From Nocardiopsis sp. TSRI0078 (GTDB taxonomy: Bacteria > Actinomycetota > Actinomycetes > Streptosporangiales > Streptosporangiaceae): a stretch of DNA of 64,000 bases. Under the pieces are notes generated by a model. That model had not been told where the DNA came from. It was given only the letters and a program-made list of their open reading frames with translations, and searched no databases. The stretch spans positions 62,001-126,000 of the forward strand of contig NZ_LWLB01000004.1 of assembly GCF_001905145.1 (NCBI RefSeq), given 5' to 3'. Within the stretch, counting starts at the first letter, position 1; each line of letters begins with the position of its first letter. The translations under genes were made by a program, and so were the position numbers. Shown here in pieces: positions 12,291 to 21,079 of the stretch.

Positions 12291-13042
12291 TGCCGGCGGC
12301 GATGAACCTCGAACTGAGCAAGACGCGCAGGCTCCGGGTCGTGCTGGTCTGCGCGGTCATGGTGGCCGCCGTCGTCGCCCTGTCCTGCGCGAACCTGATG
12401 TCGGACTCCGCGAGGGAGGGCTTCGACGATCCGGCCGCCCAGCCGTGGGAGAGCCTGTTCATGAGCTACGTCATGATCGCGGCCATGACCTCCCCCCTCC
12501 TGGTCGCGGTATTGGCCAGCAGGCAGGTCGACATCGAACACCAGGGGCGGGGCTGGATGCTGTCCCAGGTGGCCGGGTTCGGCCCGGGGCGGCTGTGCCG
12601 CGCCAAGGTCGCGGTGCTGGGAGTGCTGCTGGCGGTCGCGGTGGCCGTCCAGACCGCCCTGGTCGTCGCGGCGGGCCTGGTCGCCGGGATCACCGTGCCG
12701 CTGTCCCCGGGAACGTGGATCCAGTACGCGGTCGGTCTGCTCCTGGTGGACCTGGCGCTTCTGTGCCTGCACGTGTGGCTGGCCGCCCGCGTGGAGAACC
12801 AGCTCGTCGGGATGGGCGTCGGGCTGCTCGGCGCGTTCTGCGGGGTGTTCTCCCTGCTGATGCCGCCGGCCCTGGCACGGGTGCTCCCCTGGGGCTACTA
12901 CGCGATCATCTCCCCGCTGGGGATGAGCGACGACGGCTTCGTCCCGATCACCCCCGGGTACGGCTGGCTGGCCGCGTTCCTGGTACTCGTGGCGGTCCTG
13001 TTCGGCACGGTCAGCCACCGCTTCGACCGGACGGAGGCGTGA
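12290..13042 (+). CDS. ABC transporter permease, lantibiotic-immunity type (MutE/EpiE-like)
   Basis: This 250-residue integral membrane protein has six predicted helices and no ATPase motif. It begins MPAAMNLELSKTRRLRV. A charged N-terminus with LE-L-K-TRR before the first helix is common in MutE/SpaE-type permeases. Its ATG overlaps the ATPase stop codon by 1 nt (TGATG). It should form a heterodimer with the next permease and the ATPase. Confidence 0.86.
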   Translation: MPAAMNLELSKTRRLRVVLVCAVMVAAVVALSCANLMSDSAREGFDDPAAQPWESLFMSYVMIAAMTSPLLVAVLASRQVDIEHQGRGWMLSQVAGFGPGRLCRAKVAVLGVLLAVAVAVQTALVVAAGLVAGITVPLSPGTWIQYAVGLLLVDLALLCLHVWLAARVENQLVGMGVGLLGAFCGVFSLLMPPALARVLPWGYYAIISPLGMSDDGFVPITPGYGWLAAFLVLVAVLFGTVSHRFDRTEA

Positions 13043-13794
13043 TGAGGATGGTCCTCGCCGAACTCACCAAGCTGCGCCGCTCGGCTCTGTGGATCATGGC
13101 CGTGGTGCTGCCGCTGCTCGCGGTCATCACGGGAACCGTGAACTACGGCGCCAACGAGGAGGCGCTCTCCTCCGGCTGGGCGTCCTACTGGTCGCAGGTC
13201 GTGATCTTCTACGGCATGCTGTTCATGTCGATGGGGATCGCGGTGATGGCGTCGGCCGCGTGGCGCATGGAGCACCGCGGTCACAACTGGAACCTGTTGA
13301 TGACCACGCCCGCGCGGGCCCTCGCGATCCTCGGCGCCAAGCTCGTCTCGCTCGCCCTGATGGTCGCGGTCATGCAGCTCGTCCTACTCCTGATGGTGGT
13401 CCTGAGCGGGAAACTCGTCCTGGGCCTGGACGGCTGGCTGCCCTGGGCCAGCACCGCCGCGGCGCTGCTGGGCGTCGTCGCCGCGCTGCCGGTCGTCGCG
13501 TTGCAGTCCCTGCTGTCGATGCTGGTCCGCTCCTTCGCCGCACCCGTCGCCCTCGGCCTCCTGGGCTGCGTCGCCGGGGTCGGCGTCCTCTACTCCGGAG
13601 TCGGCGGGGTGATCGCCCACGTGGTTCCCCAGGCCCTGGTCAGCAGGTCGCTCAGCCTCGGCAGCACGGCCGTCGCCGATGCGGGGGCCGTCGATCTGCC
13701 GGCGGCGTCCGCCGTCGTGCTCGCCGCGGCCGTGCTCACCCTCCTCCTGTGGGGCCTCGCCGCGACGGTGCTGAGCCGTAGGGACGTGCGCTGA
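13042..13794 (+). CDS. ABC transporter permease, lantibiotic-immunity type (MutG/EpiG-like)
   Basis: This second 250-residue permease has six membrane helices and begins MRMVLAELTKLRRSALWIMAV. The segment WRMEHRGHNWNLLMTTPA is characteristic of the lantibiotic immunity permeases. The ATG overlaps the stop of the preceding permease by 1 nt. Equal length and back-to-back overlap with its partner indicate an old duplication and a heterodimeric transmembrane unit. Confidence 0.86.
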   Translation: MRMVLAELTKLRRSALWIMAVVLPLLAVITGTVNYGANEEALSSGWASYWSQVVIFYGMLFMSMGIAVMASAAWRMEHRGHNWNLLMTTPARALAILGAKLVSLALMVAVMQLVLLLMVVLSGKLVLGLDGWLPWASTAAALLGVVAALPVVALQSLLSMLVRSFAAPVALGLLGCVAGVGVLYSGVGGVIAHVVPQALVSRSLSLGSTAVADAGAVDLPAASAVVLAAAVLTLLLWGLAATVLSRRDVR

Positions 13795-13808
13795 ACGCTC
13801 TCCCGGAA

Positions 13809-13846
13809 CACGATGGCGACCGGCCGGGAAGCCGGTCGCCATCGTG
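13809..13846. terminator. bidirectional terminator
   Basis: A perfect 16-bp inverted repeat has arms at 13809-13824 and 13831-13846 (CACGATGGCGACCGGC and its complement) and a 6-nt loop. It lies between the ABC exporter operon and the convergent nuclease gene. Confidence 0.9.
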
Positions 13847-13900
13847 GGGACGCGTGGGGGCCGGCTCCCGGCGCGGGGTCGCGCCGGGAGCCGGGCGGGG

Positions 13901-16339
13901 TCAGGGGCGCCCCGGCGGGGTGCTGCGGCGGGTGTCCAGCCACAGCACCTGCGGGTCGTGGTCGCTGACCTGGTCGTGGAACTCGGAGTTGAGCCGCGCG
14001 ATCCCGTAGTCGGCCCGGCCCGCGAGCGCCTGGTTGACCAGGATGTGGTCCAGGGCCTGGGAGTTGCCGTCGTACACGTAGTTGTAGCGCTCCTCCTCGG
14101 GCAGGTCCGTCATCGGGTTGTACAGGGGCCCGTCGACGGTGAGGATCTCCAGGGTCCGGGAGAACTGGAAGTCGTTCAGGTCGCCCATGACCACCAGGTT
14201 GGCCTCCGGGTCCACGGACAGCAGTTCCTCCGCGAACTCGCCCACGAGCTCGGCCTGGGCGTGGCGCTGGGCCTCACTGGTGCGGTTCGGCGGCTGGTTG
14301 ACGCCGTGCAGCGACTCGTCCCCGCCCTTGGAGTTGAAGTGGTTGGTGACCACGTAGACGTCCCGGTTCAGGACGCGGAAGTGGCCGACCAGCGGCTTGC
14401 GGCTGGACTCCCAGGCCTCGTCCCTCGGGCTGATCCGGCCCGGGGACACCGACAGCTCGGCGCCGCGCCGGCCCTCCACGACCTCCACGGCGGTGGTGGC
14501 GTCGCCGCCCTCGCGGTCCACGAACCGCACGTGCCCGGGGTCGAACAGGAAGGCGTTGCGGATGTTGCCGCCCGGCTGTCCGCCGTCCTGCTTGTCCTGC
14601 GGGCTGATCTGCCGCCACTCGTAGGAGGGGCCGCCCCTCGCCTCGATCGCGGCCACCAGCCGGTCCAAGGTGACGTCGGCGTCCACGACGCCGTCGTCGG
14701 TCGGGCCGGTGTTGTCCTGGATCTCCTCAAGGCCGATGATGTCGGGCGAGTTCAGGTACTCGACCACCCCCGCGGCCAGCTCGTCGTACTTGGCCTGGTC
14801 GTCCTGCCCCCCGAGGTTCTCGACGTTGTAGGTGGCGATGCTGATCTCGTATCGGCGCGAGTCGCGGACACCGGTGCGCTCCAGGCCGCCGGGCACGTGC
14901 TCGCCCAGGGTGGTGGCGCGGACCAGGTAGCCGCCGTACTGGCTGTAGTAGACGGGGCCCTCGGTGACCCCGGCGAGGGTGTCGCCCAGGTTGGCGTCGG
15001 GGAACGGGTGCCGTGCCCGGTCCAGCAGCGACTCGATCTTGACCCGGCCCGAGTTGGGCTGGTCGTAGGACCCGTAGCGGGTGCCGCCGTTGACGGTGGG
15101 GTTCTGCCCGGGCTTGGTGGTCACCCACAGGGCGTGGTAGTCGTCGGTGGCGCCGACCACGGGGGCGTCCTCCACGCGGACGAGCATGTGCTCGTGCGCG
15201 GCCCAGAAGTCCAGGGCGTAGGACTGCGGCTCCAGTTCGAGGGAGGACAGGTCCCCGCCGGGCTCGGGCGCGTAGGCCTCGGGAAGGGCGTCCTCGTCCA
15301 GCAGGACGGAGCCGGGTACCGCGTTGCCCGAGGACAGGACGGTCCAGTTGGCCTGGCTCAGCTGGGTGATGGTCTGCGCGCCTGAGGAGGGCCGGTACTC
15401 GCTGACCCGTCCGGCGGCCAGGACCTCGTCGCCCACGGCCACGTCGGGGGTGGTGGAGCCGGTGAAGACGAACAGGGCCTCGCTGGTGCGCGGGTCGCCG
15501 TCCCCCTCGGTGTCCTGGAACCAGAACCCCTGGGCGCCGCCGAAGGCGTTGACCGCGGTGACCACGCCGGGCAGGCCCGTGACCTGGCGTCCGGCGTAGG
15601 GGGAGGTTCGGGTCGTGCCCTGGACGTCGTGGACGCGCAGGTCGCCGGGCTCGACGGGGTCCTCGGGACCGTCGCCGCCGCCCCCGTCGCCGGGGGCCTC
15701 GCCCGCCGTGTTGACGGGGGTGGGGGCTCCGGCTGTGAGGTCGGCCGCGTTGTCGCCGGTGTCGGTGAGGTCGGCGTCGCGCGAGGCGGAGGTGGTGTTG
15801 CTCAGCCTGGGCGCGGGCGCGCTCTCGTGGACGACCGCGTCGCCGTAGCCGACGACGTCGACGACGTCGCCGTCCTCGGCGCACGTGGCGGCGGTGCGGC
15901 AGGTGACGGGTTCGGTGCCGTGCACGAGCAGGACGGCGCCGGAGGACGCGGACATGTTGGCGCCGCCGACGGCGTCGGGGTCGGGGAGTTCGACGCTGCC
16001 GCCGGAGCCCGCCGCCTGGCGCACGAGGTAGTGCTCTCCGGCCCCGATCTCGCCGCCCAGCTCCGTGACCTGGACCCGGGTGGCCGGCTTGGGGGAGGCG
16101 GGCAGGTACTGCACGCTCCAGCCGTCGAGGGAGACCGCCCCGTCGGTGGGGTTGCCCAGTTCGACGAAGTCGTTGCGCAGGTCGGCGCCGCTGTTGCCGC
16201 CTCCGCCGTACACCTCGCTGATCACCGGGGTGGTGGCGTCCGCGAGGGCGGCCGGCACCGCTCCGAGGCCGACGCCCAGGAGCACCGCCGCCGCGGCGGA
16301 CGTGGACGCGATCAGGCGTCCGGGTCGGTTGGGGGACAC
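13901..16339 (-). CDS. secreted ExeM/NucH-family endonuclease with lamin-tail domain
   Basis: This 812-residue exported protein has an N-terminal signal peptide (hydrophobic core AAAAVLLGVGLGAVPAALA, likely cleaved before DATTP). A lamin-tail domain follows (VISEVYGGGGNSGADLRNDF), then an OB-fold segment and an endonuclease/exonuclease/phosphatase domain. The nuclease domain contains IATYNVENLGG, IIGLEEIQDN, VVTNHFNSKGGDES, VMGDLNDFQ and a terminal SDHDP, the metal and catalytic motifs of DNase I-like enzymes. Such proteins degrade extracellular DNA for phosphate or nutrient recovery or for biofilm dispersal. The start is GTG at 16339. It is a single gene. Confidence 0.93.
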   Translation of the reverse strand: MSPNRPGRLIASTSAAAAVLLGVGLGAVPAALADATTPVISEVYGGGGNSGADLRNDFVELGNPTDGAVSLDGWSVQYLPASPKPATRVQVTELGGEIGAGEHYLVRQAAGSGGSVELPDPDAVGGANMSASSGAVLLVHGTEPVTCRTAATCAEDGDVVDVVGYGDAVVHESAPAPRLSNTTSASRDADLTDTGDNAADLTAGAPTPVNTAGEAPGDGGGGDGPEDPVEPGDLRVHDVQGTTRTSPYAGRQVTGLPGVVTAVNAFGGAQGFWFQDTEGDGDPRTSEALFVFTGSTTPDVAVGDEVLAAGRVSEYRPSSGAQTITQLSQANWTVLSSGNAVPGSVLLDEDALPEAYAPEPGGDLSSLELEPQSYALDFWAAHEHMLVRVEDAPVVGATDDYHALWVTTKPGQNPTVNGGTRYGSYDQPNSGRVKIESLLDRARHPFPDANLGDTLAGVTEGPVYYSQYGGYLVRATTLGEHVPGGLERTGVRDSRRYEISIATYNVENLGGQDDQAKYDELAAGVVEYLNSPDIIGLEEIQDNTGPTDDGVVDADVTLDRLVAAIEARGGPSYEWRQISPQDKQDGGQPGGNIRNAFLFDPGHVRFVDREGGDATTAVEVVEGRRGAELSVSPGRISPRDEAWESSRKPLVGHFRVLNRDVYVVTNHFNSKGGDESLHGVNQPPNRTSEAQRHAQAELVGEFAEELLSVDPEANLVVMGDLNDFQFSRTLEILTVDGPLYNPMTDLPEEERYNYVYDGNSQALDHILVNQALAGRADYGIARLNSEFHDQVSDHDPQVLWLDTRRSTPPGRP

Positions 16340-16456
16340 ATCTTCTCCGGAAGTGACTGGGGGTCGGGGGCGTGCACATCATGGCCCCTGGGAGTGTCCG
16401 ACCGGAAGAGACGATGTGAAAAGGAGGCGAAGCGGTACACAGTTGGTGCTGTCGGA

Positions 16457-17368
16457 CTACTCCCCCACGGTGCTGCCCTCGTGTGTTCCTCCAAGGGCGT
16501 CCTCGTTCGCGGACGTCCGTGCCGTGGCGACGGCTCCGGCGGAGGCCCCCGTCACGCACAGCACCGCGAGCCACTGCGGGACCGCGAGCCATTCGCCGAG
16601 CAGCACCAGTCCGGCGAGCGCCCCGACGACGGGTTCGAGGCTGACCAGGACCCCCATCGTGCGCGGCGGGAGCCTGCGCAGCGCGGCGAGGTCCAGACGG
16701 TAGGGCAGCACGGCCGAGACCAGCGCGAGGAACAGGCCCAGGAGCACCAGCCGGGGATCCCACGGCGGCCGGCCGGTCAGCACGGCCGCGGGCGCCCAGA
16801 CCGCGGCTGCCCACAGCACCGCCCACGCCAGCAGGGAGCCGTCCCGGTCCCGGGCGCCCGCCAGGCTGCTCAGCATCAGGTAGGTGCCCATGGACACACC
16901 CGAGGCGACGGCCAGGAGCACGCCGGGCAGGGGCAGGGTGTCGGTTCCCGGCGCGTGGAAGAGCAGGACGCCGCACGCCGCGAGGAGCGCCCACAGGGCG
17001 TGGCTCCACCTCCGGGAGCCGATCAGGGCCAGGACGAGGGGGCCCGTGGCGAACTGGAGCGTGGCGGCGACCCCCAGCGGGAGGTACTGGAGCGCGAGGT
17101 AGACGGTGTTCATCCCGGCGATCGCCGTGCCCCACGCCAGGACCAGGAGCACCGTGGCCCGGCCCCGGGGCGGACGGGGGCGTCTGAGCAGCAGGAGCAG
17201 CGCGGCGAAACCGAGGCGGAGGACGACGACCCCCGCCGGCCCGGCCGCGCCCATCAGGTACTTGCCCAGGGCCTGCCCTGACTGGACACTGCACACGCTG
17301 CCGAGGGCGAACAGGGTTCCGGCCCGGCGGGAGTCCGCCGGGCCGCCGGAGTGCTTCGGAGCCGTCAT
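16457..17368 (-). CDS. EamA/RhaT-family exporter
   Basis: This 303-residue protein has ten membrane helices arranged as two EamA repeats. It belongs to the drug/metabolite transporter superfamily (RhtA-like threonine and homoserine exporters). Motifs such as YLPLGVAATLQFATGPLVLAL and VSLEPVVGALAGLVLLGEWL are typical. The ATG at 17368 begins MTAPKHSGG. It is divergently transcribed from a LysR regulator only 73 nt away, the classic arrangement for an exporter and its own regulator. Confidence 0.9.
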   Translation of the reverse strand: MTAPKHSGGPADSRRAGTLFALGSVCSVQSGQALGKYLMGAAGPAGVVVLRLGFAALLLLLRRPRPPRGRATVLLVLAWGTAIAGMNTVYLALQYLPLGVAATLQFATGPLVLALIGSRRWSHALWALLAACGVLLFHAPGTDTLPLPGVLLAVASGVSMGTYLMLSSLAGARDRDGSLLAWAVLWAAAVWAPAAVLTGRPPWDPRLVLLGLFLALVSAVLPYRLDLAALRRLPPRTMGVLVSLEPVVGALAGLVLLGEWLAVPQWLAVLCVTGASAGAVATARTSANEDALGGTHEGSTVGE

Positions 17369-17441
17369 ACCTCCCAGCCTCCGGGCGGGATCCTTGTGCG
17401 TCCATCGAATCTTTTCGAAGGATTTCGTGTTGAATCGCCAC

Positions 17442-18353
17442 ATGATCGATCCACGGCTCCAGACGCTCAGGGTGCTGCGCGACCAGGGCACGGTCACCGC
17501 CACCGCGCGGTCGCTGCACCTGACCCCCTCGACCGTCTCCCAGCAGCTCCGCCACCTGTCCCGGGAGGTGGGCGTGCCCCTGCTGGAGGCCGAGGGGCGC
17601 CGGGTCCGGCTCACGGGCGCCGCGCACACCCTGCTCGGCCACGCCGACACGCTCTTCGCCGAGTGGGAGCGGGCCCGCGCCGACCTCGCCGCTCACCAGG
17701 AGGGCGCGGCGGGCCATGTGCGGATCTGCGGGGTCTCCAGCGCCGTGGCGGCGCTCGTCGCCCCCGCGGTCGTACGGCTCCAAGCGGCGCATCCGGGGCT
17801 GGGGACGCACATCAGCGAGGAGGAGAGCGACGACTGCTTCCCCCTGCTGCTCAGCGGACGCGCCGACCTCGCGGTGCTGATCCCCACCGCGGACAGTCCG
17901 CCGCCCGGCGACCGGCGCTTCGACCAGCGGCCGCTCCTGGACGAACCGCAGGACCTGCTGGTGCCCGAGGCCCATCCCCTGGCCGCGCGGGGCCACGCGT
18001 CCCTCGTCGAGGCGGCGCACGAGCACTGGATCGCCTCGCCCGAACGCGCCGACCAGTACCGGCTCCTGCTCGCCGCCTGCGCCTCGGCGGGCTTCACGCC
18101 ACACGTCGCGCACGAGGCCCGGGAGTGGTTCGCGATCTCCGCGCTGGTCGCACACGGGTTCGGTGTGTGCCTGGTCCCGCGGCTGGCCCCGATCCCGCCC
18201 GAGCACGCGGTGCGGCGGGTGCGCCTGACCGGGACACCCCAGCCCTCGCGGCGGCTCATCACGTGCGTGCGGCGCGGCAGCCGTGAGCAGCCGCCCATCG
18301 CCAGGGCGCTGGAGGCACTGCACACCGTGGTCGGGGAGCGCACCGGGGACTGA
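17442..18353 (+). CDS. LysR-family transcriptional regulator
   Basis: This 303-residue regulator has an N-terminal winged helix (LQTLRVLRDQGTVTATARSL followed by LTPSTVSQQLRHL) and a periplasmic-binding-type effector domain. The ATG at 17442 (MIDPRLQ) is favoured; an in-frame TTG lies 12 nt upstream. It probably controls the divergent EamA exporter. The short shared promoter region contains an AT-rich, partly symmetrical stretch around TTTTCGAAGGAT (17412-17423), which could hold the LysR T-N11-A site, but the symmetry is weak. Confidence 0.9.
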   Translation: MIDPRLQTLRVLRDQGTVTATARSLHLTPSTVSQQLRHLSREVGVPLLEAEGRRVRLTGAAHTLLGHADTLFAEWERARADLAAHQEGAAGHVRICGVSSAVAALVAPAVVRLQAAHPGLGTHISEEESDDCFPLLLSGRADLAVLIPTADSPPPGDRRFDQRPLLDEPQDLLVPEAHPLAARGHASLVEAAHEHWIASPERADQYRLLLAACASAGFTPHVAHEAREWFAISALVAHGFGVCLVPRLAPIPPEHAVRRVRLTGTPQPSRRLITCVRRGSREQPPIARALEALHTVVGERTGD

Positions 18354-18434
18354 CGCCGTGGTCCGGCGCCGACCAGGGTCATCCCGTACTCGTGGCGGGC
18401 CGCTGCGACCGGAGAAGGCGGGCAGGGCCCGGAC

Positions 18435-18480
18435 GGGCGGCGGCCGCGCACGGAGGGCTCCCCGTGCACGGCCGCCGCCC
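18435..18480. terminator. bidirectional terminator
   Basis: A 19-bp inverted repeat has arms at 18435-18453 and 18462-18480, with one G-U pair and an 8-nt loop. It lies between the convergent lysR-type gene and the Pnkp gene, ending 5 nt from the Pnkp stop. Confidence 0.88.
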
Positions 18481-18484
18481 CCTC

Positions 18485-21079
18485 CTACAGCCGCGGGTCG
18501 ACCGGCTCCGACTCCAGGGCCAGCACCGCGAACACCGGCTCGTGCACGCGCCAGAGCGGTTCGCGCCGGGCGTGCCGGGACAGGGCCTCCAGCCCCAGCT
18601 TGTGCTCGCGCATGGCCAGGCCGCTCTTGCGGCCCACGTTGCGGTCCTTGAGGACCTCCATCCGCTCCGGATCGGTGTAGTCGGGACCGTAGACGATGCG
18701 CAGGTACTCGGGACCGCGCACCTTCAGCCCGGGCTGGGCCAGGCCCTTGCGGCCCCCGGCGCGGGCGCCCAGGACCGGCTTGACCACCATCCCCTCGCCG
18801 CCGTTGGAGACCAGTTCGGTCCACCAGTCGGCGGCCGAGGCACACGCGGCCGGGTCGGTGGTGTCCACGACCCGGTAGCGGGTGGAGCGGACCAGGCCGC
18901 TCACCTCGGCGAGCCGCTCGGCGATCGCCATGTGCCACAGGTGGTCGGCGTCCCCGTACTCCCGGCCCTCGGAGGCCAGCACCATGAACGGCGCGTACCG
19001 GAGCCCGGCCGTGCCGTCGGTGTCCCAGGAGTAGCGCCGGTAGACACGGCTGAACTCCTCCACCTGCTCGGTGCGGCGCGCCACCCGGTCCGCCAGGTCG
19101 CCCACCGGCACCCCGCGCCCGGCCGCCGCCGCGAGCGCGGACGCCGCGGCCGGCAGGGCCGCGCGGGCGGCCGCGCCCACCGAGGCGTACTGCTCGCGGA
19201 TCAGCGACCGGGCCTTGGCCGACCACGGCAGCATCTCCCCGTCCAGGGCGATCCAGTCGGTGCCCAGCCGGTCCCACAGCCCGGCGTCGGTGACCGCGCT
19301 CCGCAGCCGGTCCACCACCTCGGCCTGGAGCCCGGGGTCGTTGAAGAACGGCCGACCGGTCCGGGTGTACACGGTGCCCAGCTCGCCGGGGACGAACCTG
19401 CGCTCGGCCGCGCCCTCGTCCCGGCACAGCACGGCCACGGCCCGCGACCCCATGTGCTTCTCCTCGCACACGACCTCGCCGATCCCCGAGCTCCGGAAGG
19501 AGGCGAAGGCCTCGTTCGGGTGCTCCAGCAGGCCGGGGGCGGACGAGGTCGGCGCCGGGGCCATGGTCGGCGGCAGGTACAGCAGCCAGCGCGGGTCCAC
19601 GGCGAACCGGCTCATGACCTCCAGCGCGGCCAGGGTGCTGCCGCCGCTGGTGCGCACCAGGCCGTGCCCGGTCTCCACGAACATGCCCGAGTGGACGTCG
19701 TCGGCGCCGACGTCGGTGATGTCCACGACGGTGTCCGGACGGGTGTCCGTCGGCCTCTCGGACCCGTCGTCGAGCGGGCGCGCGGGCTCGTACCAGGTGC
19801 GGTGGGCGGCCACGTCGACCAGTTCGCGCTCCGGGTAGCGCAGCGCGGTGAGCCTGCCGCCGAACACGCAGCCGGTGTCCAGGCAGAGGGTGTTGTTGAG
19901 CCACTCGGCCTTGACCATCGGCGTGTGCCCGTAGACCACGGCGGCCCTGCCCCGGTACTCGCGCGCCCACGGCAGCCGCACCGGGAGCCCGTACTCGTCG
20001 GTCTCCCCGGTGGTCTCGCCGTACAGGGCGAAGGAGCGCACGCGGCCGGAGGCCCGCCCGTGGTAGGCCTCCTTGAGCCCGGCGTGCGCGACGACCAGCC
20101 TGCCCCCGTCCAGGACGAGGTGGCTGACCAGGCCGTCGCAGAAGTCCAGCACGCTCCTGCGGAACTCCTCGGTCTCCCGTCCCAGCTGCTCCATGGTCTC
20201 GGCGAGGCCGTGGGTGAGCCGGGCCCTGCCTCCCCTGAGTACCCGGATGAGCTTGTTCTCGTGGTTGCCCGGCACGCAGAGGGCGTCGCCGTCGGCGACC
20301 ATGCCCATGACCAGGCGCAGAACGCCGGGGCTGTCGGGCCCCCGGTCCACGAGGTCGCCGACGAACACCGCCGTGCGCCCCCCGGGGTGCCGGGCCCCGA
20401 CCGGACGCCCCTGCTCGTCCCTGGAGAACTCGTAGCCGAGCCTCCCGAGCAGCTCCTCCAGCTCCTCGCGGCAGCCGTGCACGTCGCCGACGATGTCGAA
20501 CGGGCCGGTGAGCTCCCTTCTGTCCGGCCAGGCGCGCTCCAGCTCGACGGTCGCGGCGTCGATCTCCTCCGGGCCGCTGAGCACGTACACCTTGCGGAAG
20601 CCCTCGCGGCGGAGCCGCTTGAGACTCTGTCTGAGGTCGCGCCGCTGGCGCCGGATGACGTGGTCGCCGAAGTCGCGGTCGGGCCTGGTGCGGTTGCGCT
20701 CCCGGGCCAGGGCCTCGGGCACGTCCAGCACGATGGCGGTGGACAGCACGTCGTTGGCCTTGGCCACGCGCAGCAGTTCCTGGCGCGCCCTGGCCTGCAC
20801 GTTGGTGGCGTCGACCACCGCGAGCAGTCCCCGGCGCAGGCGGATGTCCACGACGGTGTGCAGGAGCGAGAACGCGTCGGCGCTGGCGGACTGGTCGTTC
20901 TCGTCGTCGCTGACCAGGCCCCGGCAGTGGTCGGAGCTGATCACCTGCGTGGGCTTGAAGTGCTTGGCGGCGAAGGTGGTCTTGCCCGAGCCGGACGCAC
21001 CGACGAGCACGACGAGCCCCATCTCGGGCACGCCGAGCACGCGCGGCGCTGCGGCCTCGGCCTTCTCGGTCGTGCTCAT
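18485..21079 (-). CDS. polynucleotide kinase-phosphatase with RNA ligase domain (bacterial Pnkp)
   Basis: This 864-residue three-domain RNA repair enzyme heals and seals broken RNA. The N-terminal kinase has P-loop GASGSGKTT (27-35). The central metallophosphatase has GDVHG (198-202), GDLVDRGPDS (241-250), GNHE (271-274) and the HAG motif (332-334). The C-terminal adenylyltransferase (ligase) has the nucleotidyl lysine Lys541 in EKHMGSR. Domain order and size match Clostridium thermocellum Pnkp. Its ATG overlaps the stop of hen1 by 4 nt (ATGA), so the two proteins are translationally coupled. Pnkp and Hen1 form a complex that repairs ribotoxin-cleaved tRNA and protects the junction by 2'-O-methylation. 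Confidence 0.96.
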   Translation of the reverse strand: MSTTEKAEAAAPRVLGVPEMGLVVLVGASGSGKTTFAAKHFKPTQVISSDHCRGLVSDDENDQSASADAFSLLHTVVDIRLRRGLLAVVDATNVQARARQELLRVAKANDVLSTAIVLDVPEALARERNRTRPDRDFGDHVIRRQRRDLRQSLKRLRREGFRKVYVLSGPEEIDAATVELERAWPDRRELTGPFDIVGDVHGCREELEELLGRLGYEFSRDEQGRPVGARHPGGRTAVFVGDLVDRGPDSPGVLRLVMGMVADGDALCVPGNHENKLIRVLRGGRARLTHGLAETMEQLGRETEEFRRSVLDFCDGLVSHLVLDGGRLVVAHAGLKEAYHGRASGRVRSFALYGETTGETDEYGLPVRLPWAREYRGRAAVVYGHTPMVKAEWLNNTLCLDTGCVFGGRLTALRYPERELVDVAAHRTWYEPARPLDDGSERPTDTRPDTVVDITDVGADDVHSGMFVETGHGLVRTSGGSTLAALEVMSRFAVDPRWLLYLPPTMAPAPTSSAPGLLEHPNEAFASFRSSGIGEVVCEEKHMGSRAVAVLCRDEGAAERRFVPGELGTVYTRTGRPFFNDPGLQAEVVDRLRSAVTDAGLWDRLGTDWIALDGEMLPWSAKARSLIREQYASVGAAARAALPAAASALAAAAGRGVPVGDLADRVARRTEQVEEFSRVYRRYSWDTDGTAGLRYAPFMVLASEGREYGDADHLWHMAIAERLAEVSGLVRSTRYRVVDTTDPAACASAADWWTELVSNGGEGMVVKPVLGARAGGRKGLAQPGLKVRGPEYLRIVYGPDYTDPERMEVLKDRNVGRKSGLAMREHKLGLEALSRHARREPLWRVHEPVFAVLALESEPVDPRL

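Noticed and set aside
17401..17441. Strong LysR operator between the EamA and LysR genes
   Set aside because: Only weak, interrupted symmetry is visible around TTCGAA; not enough to call a site.
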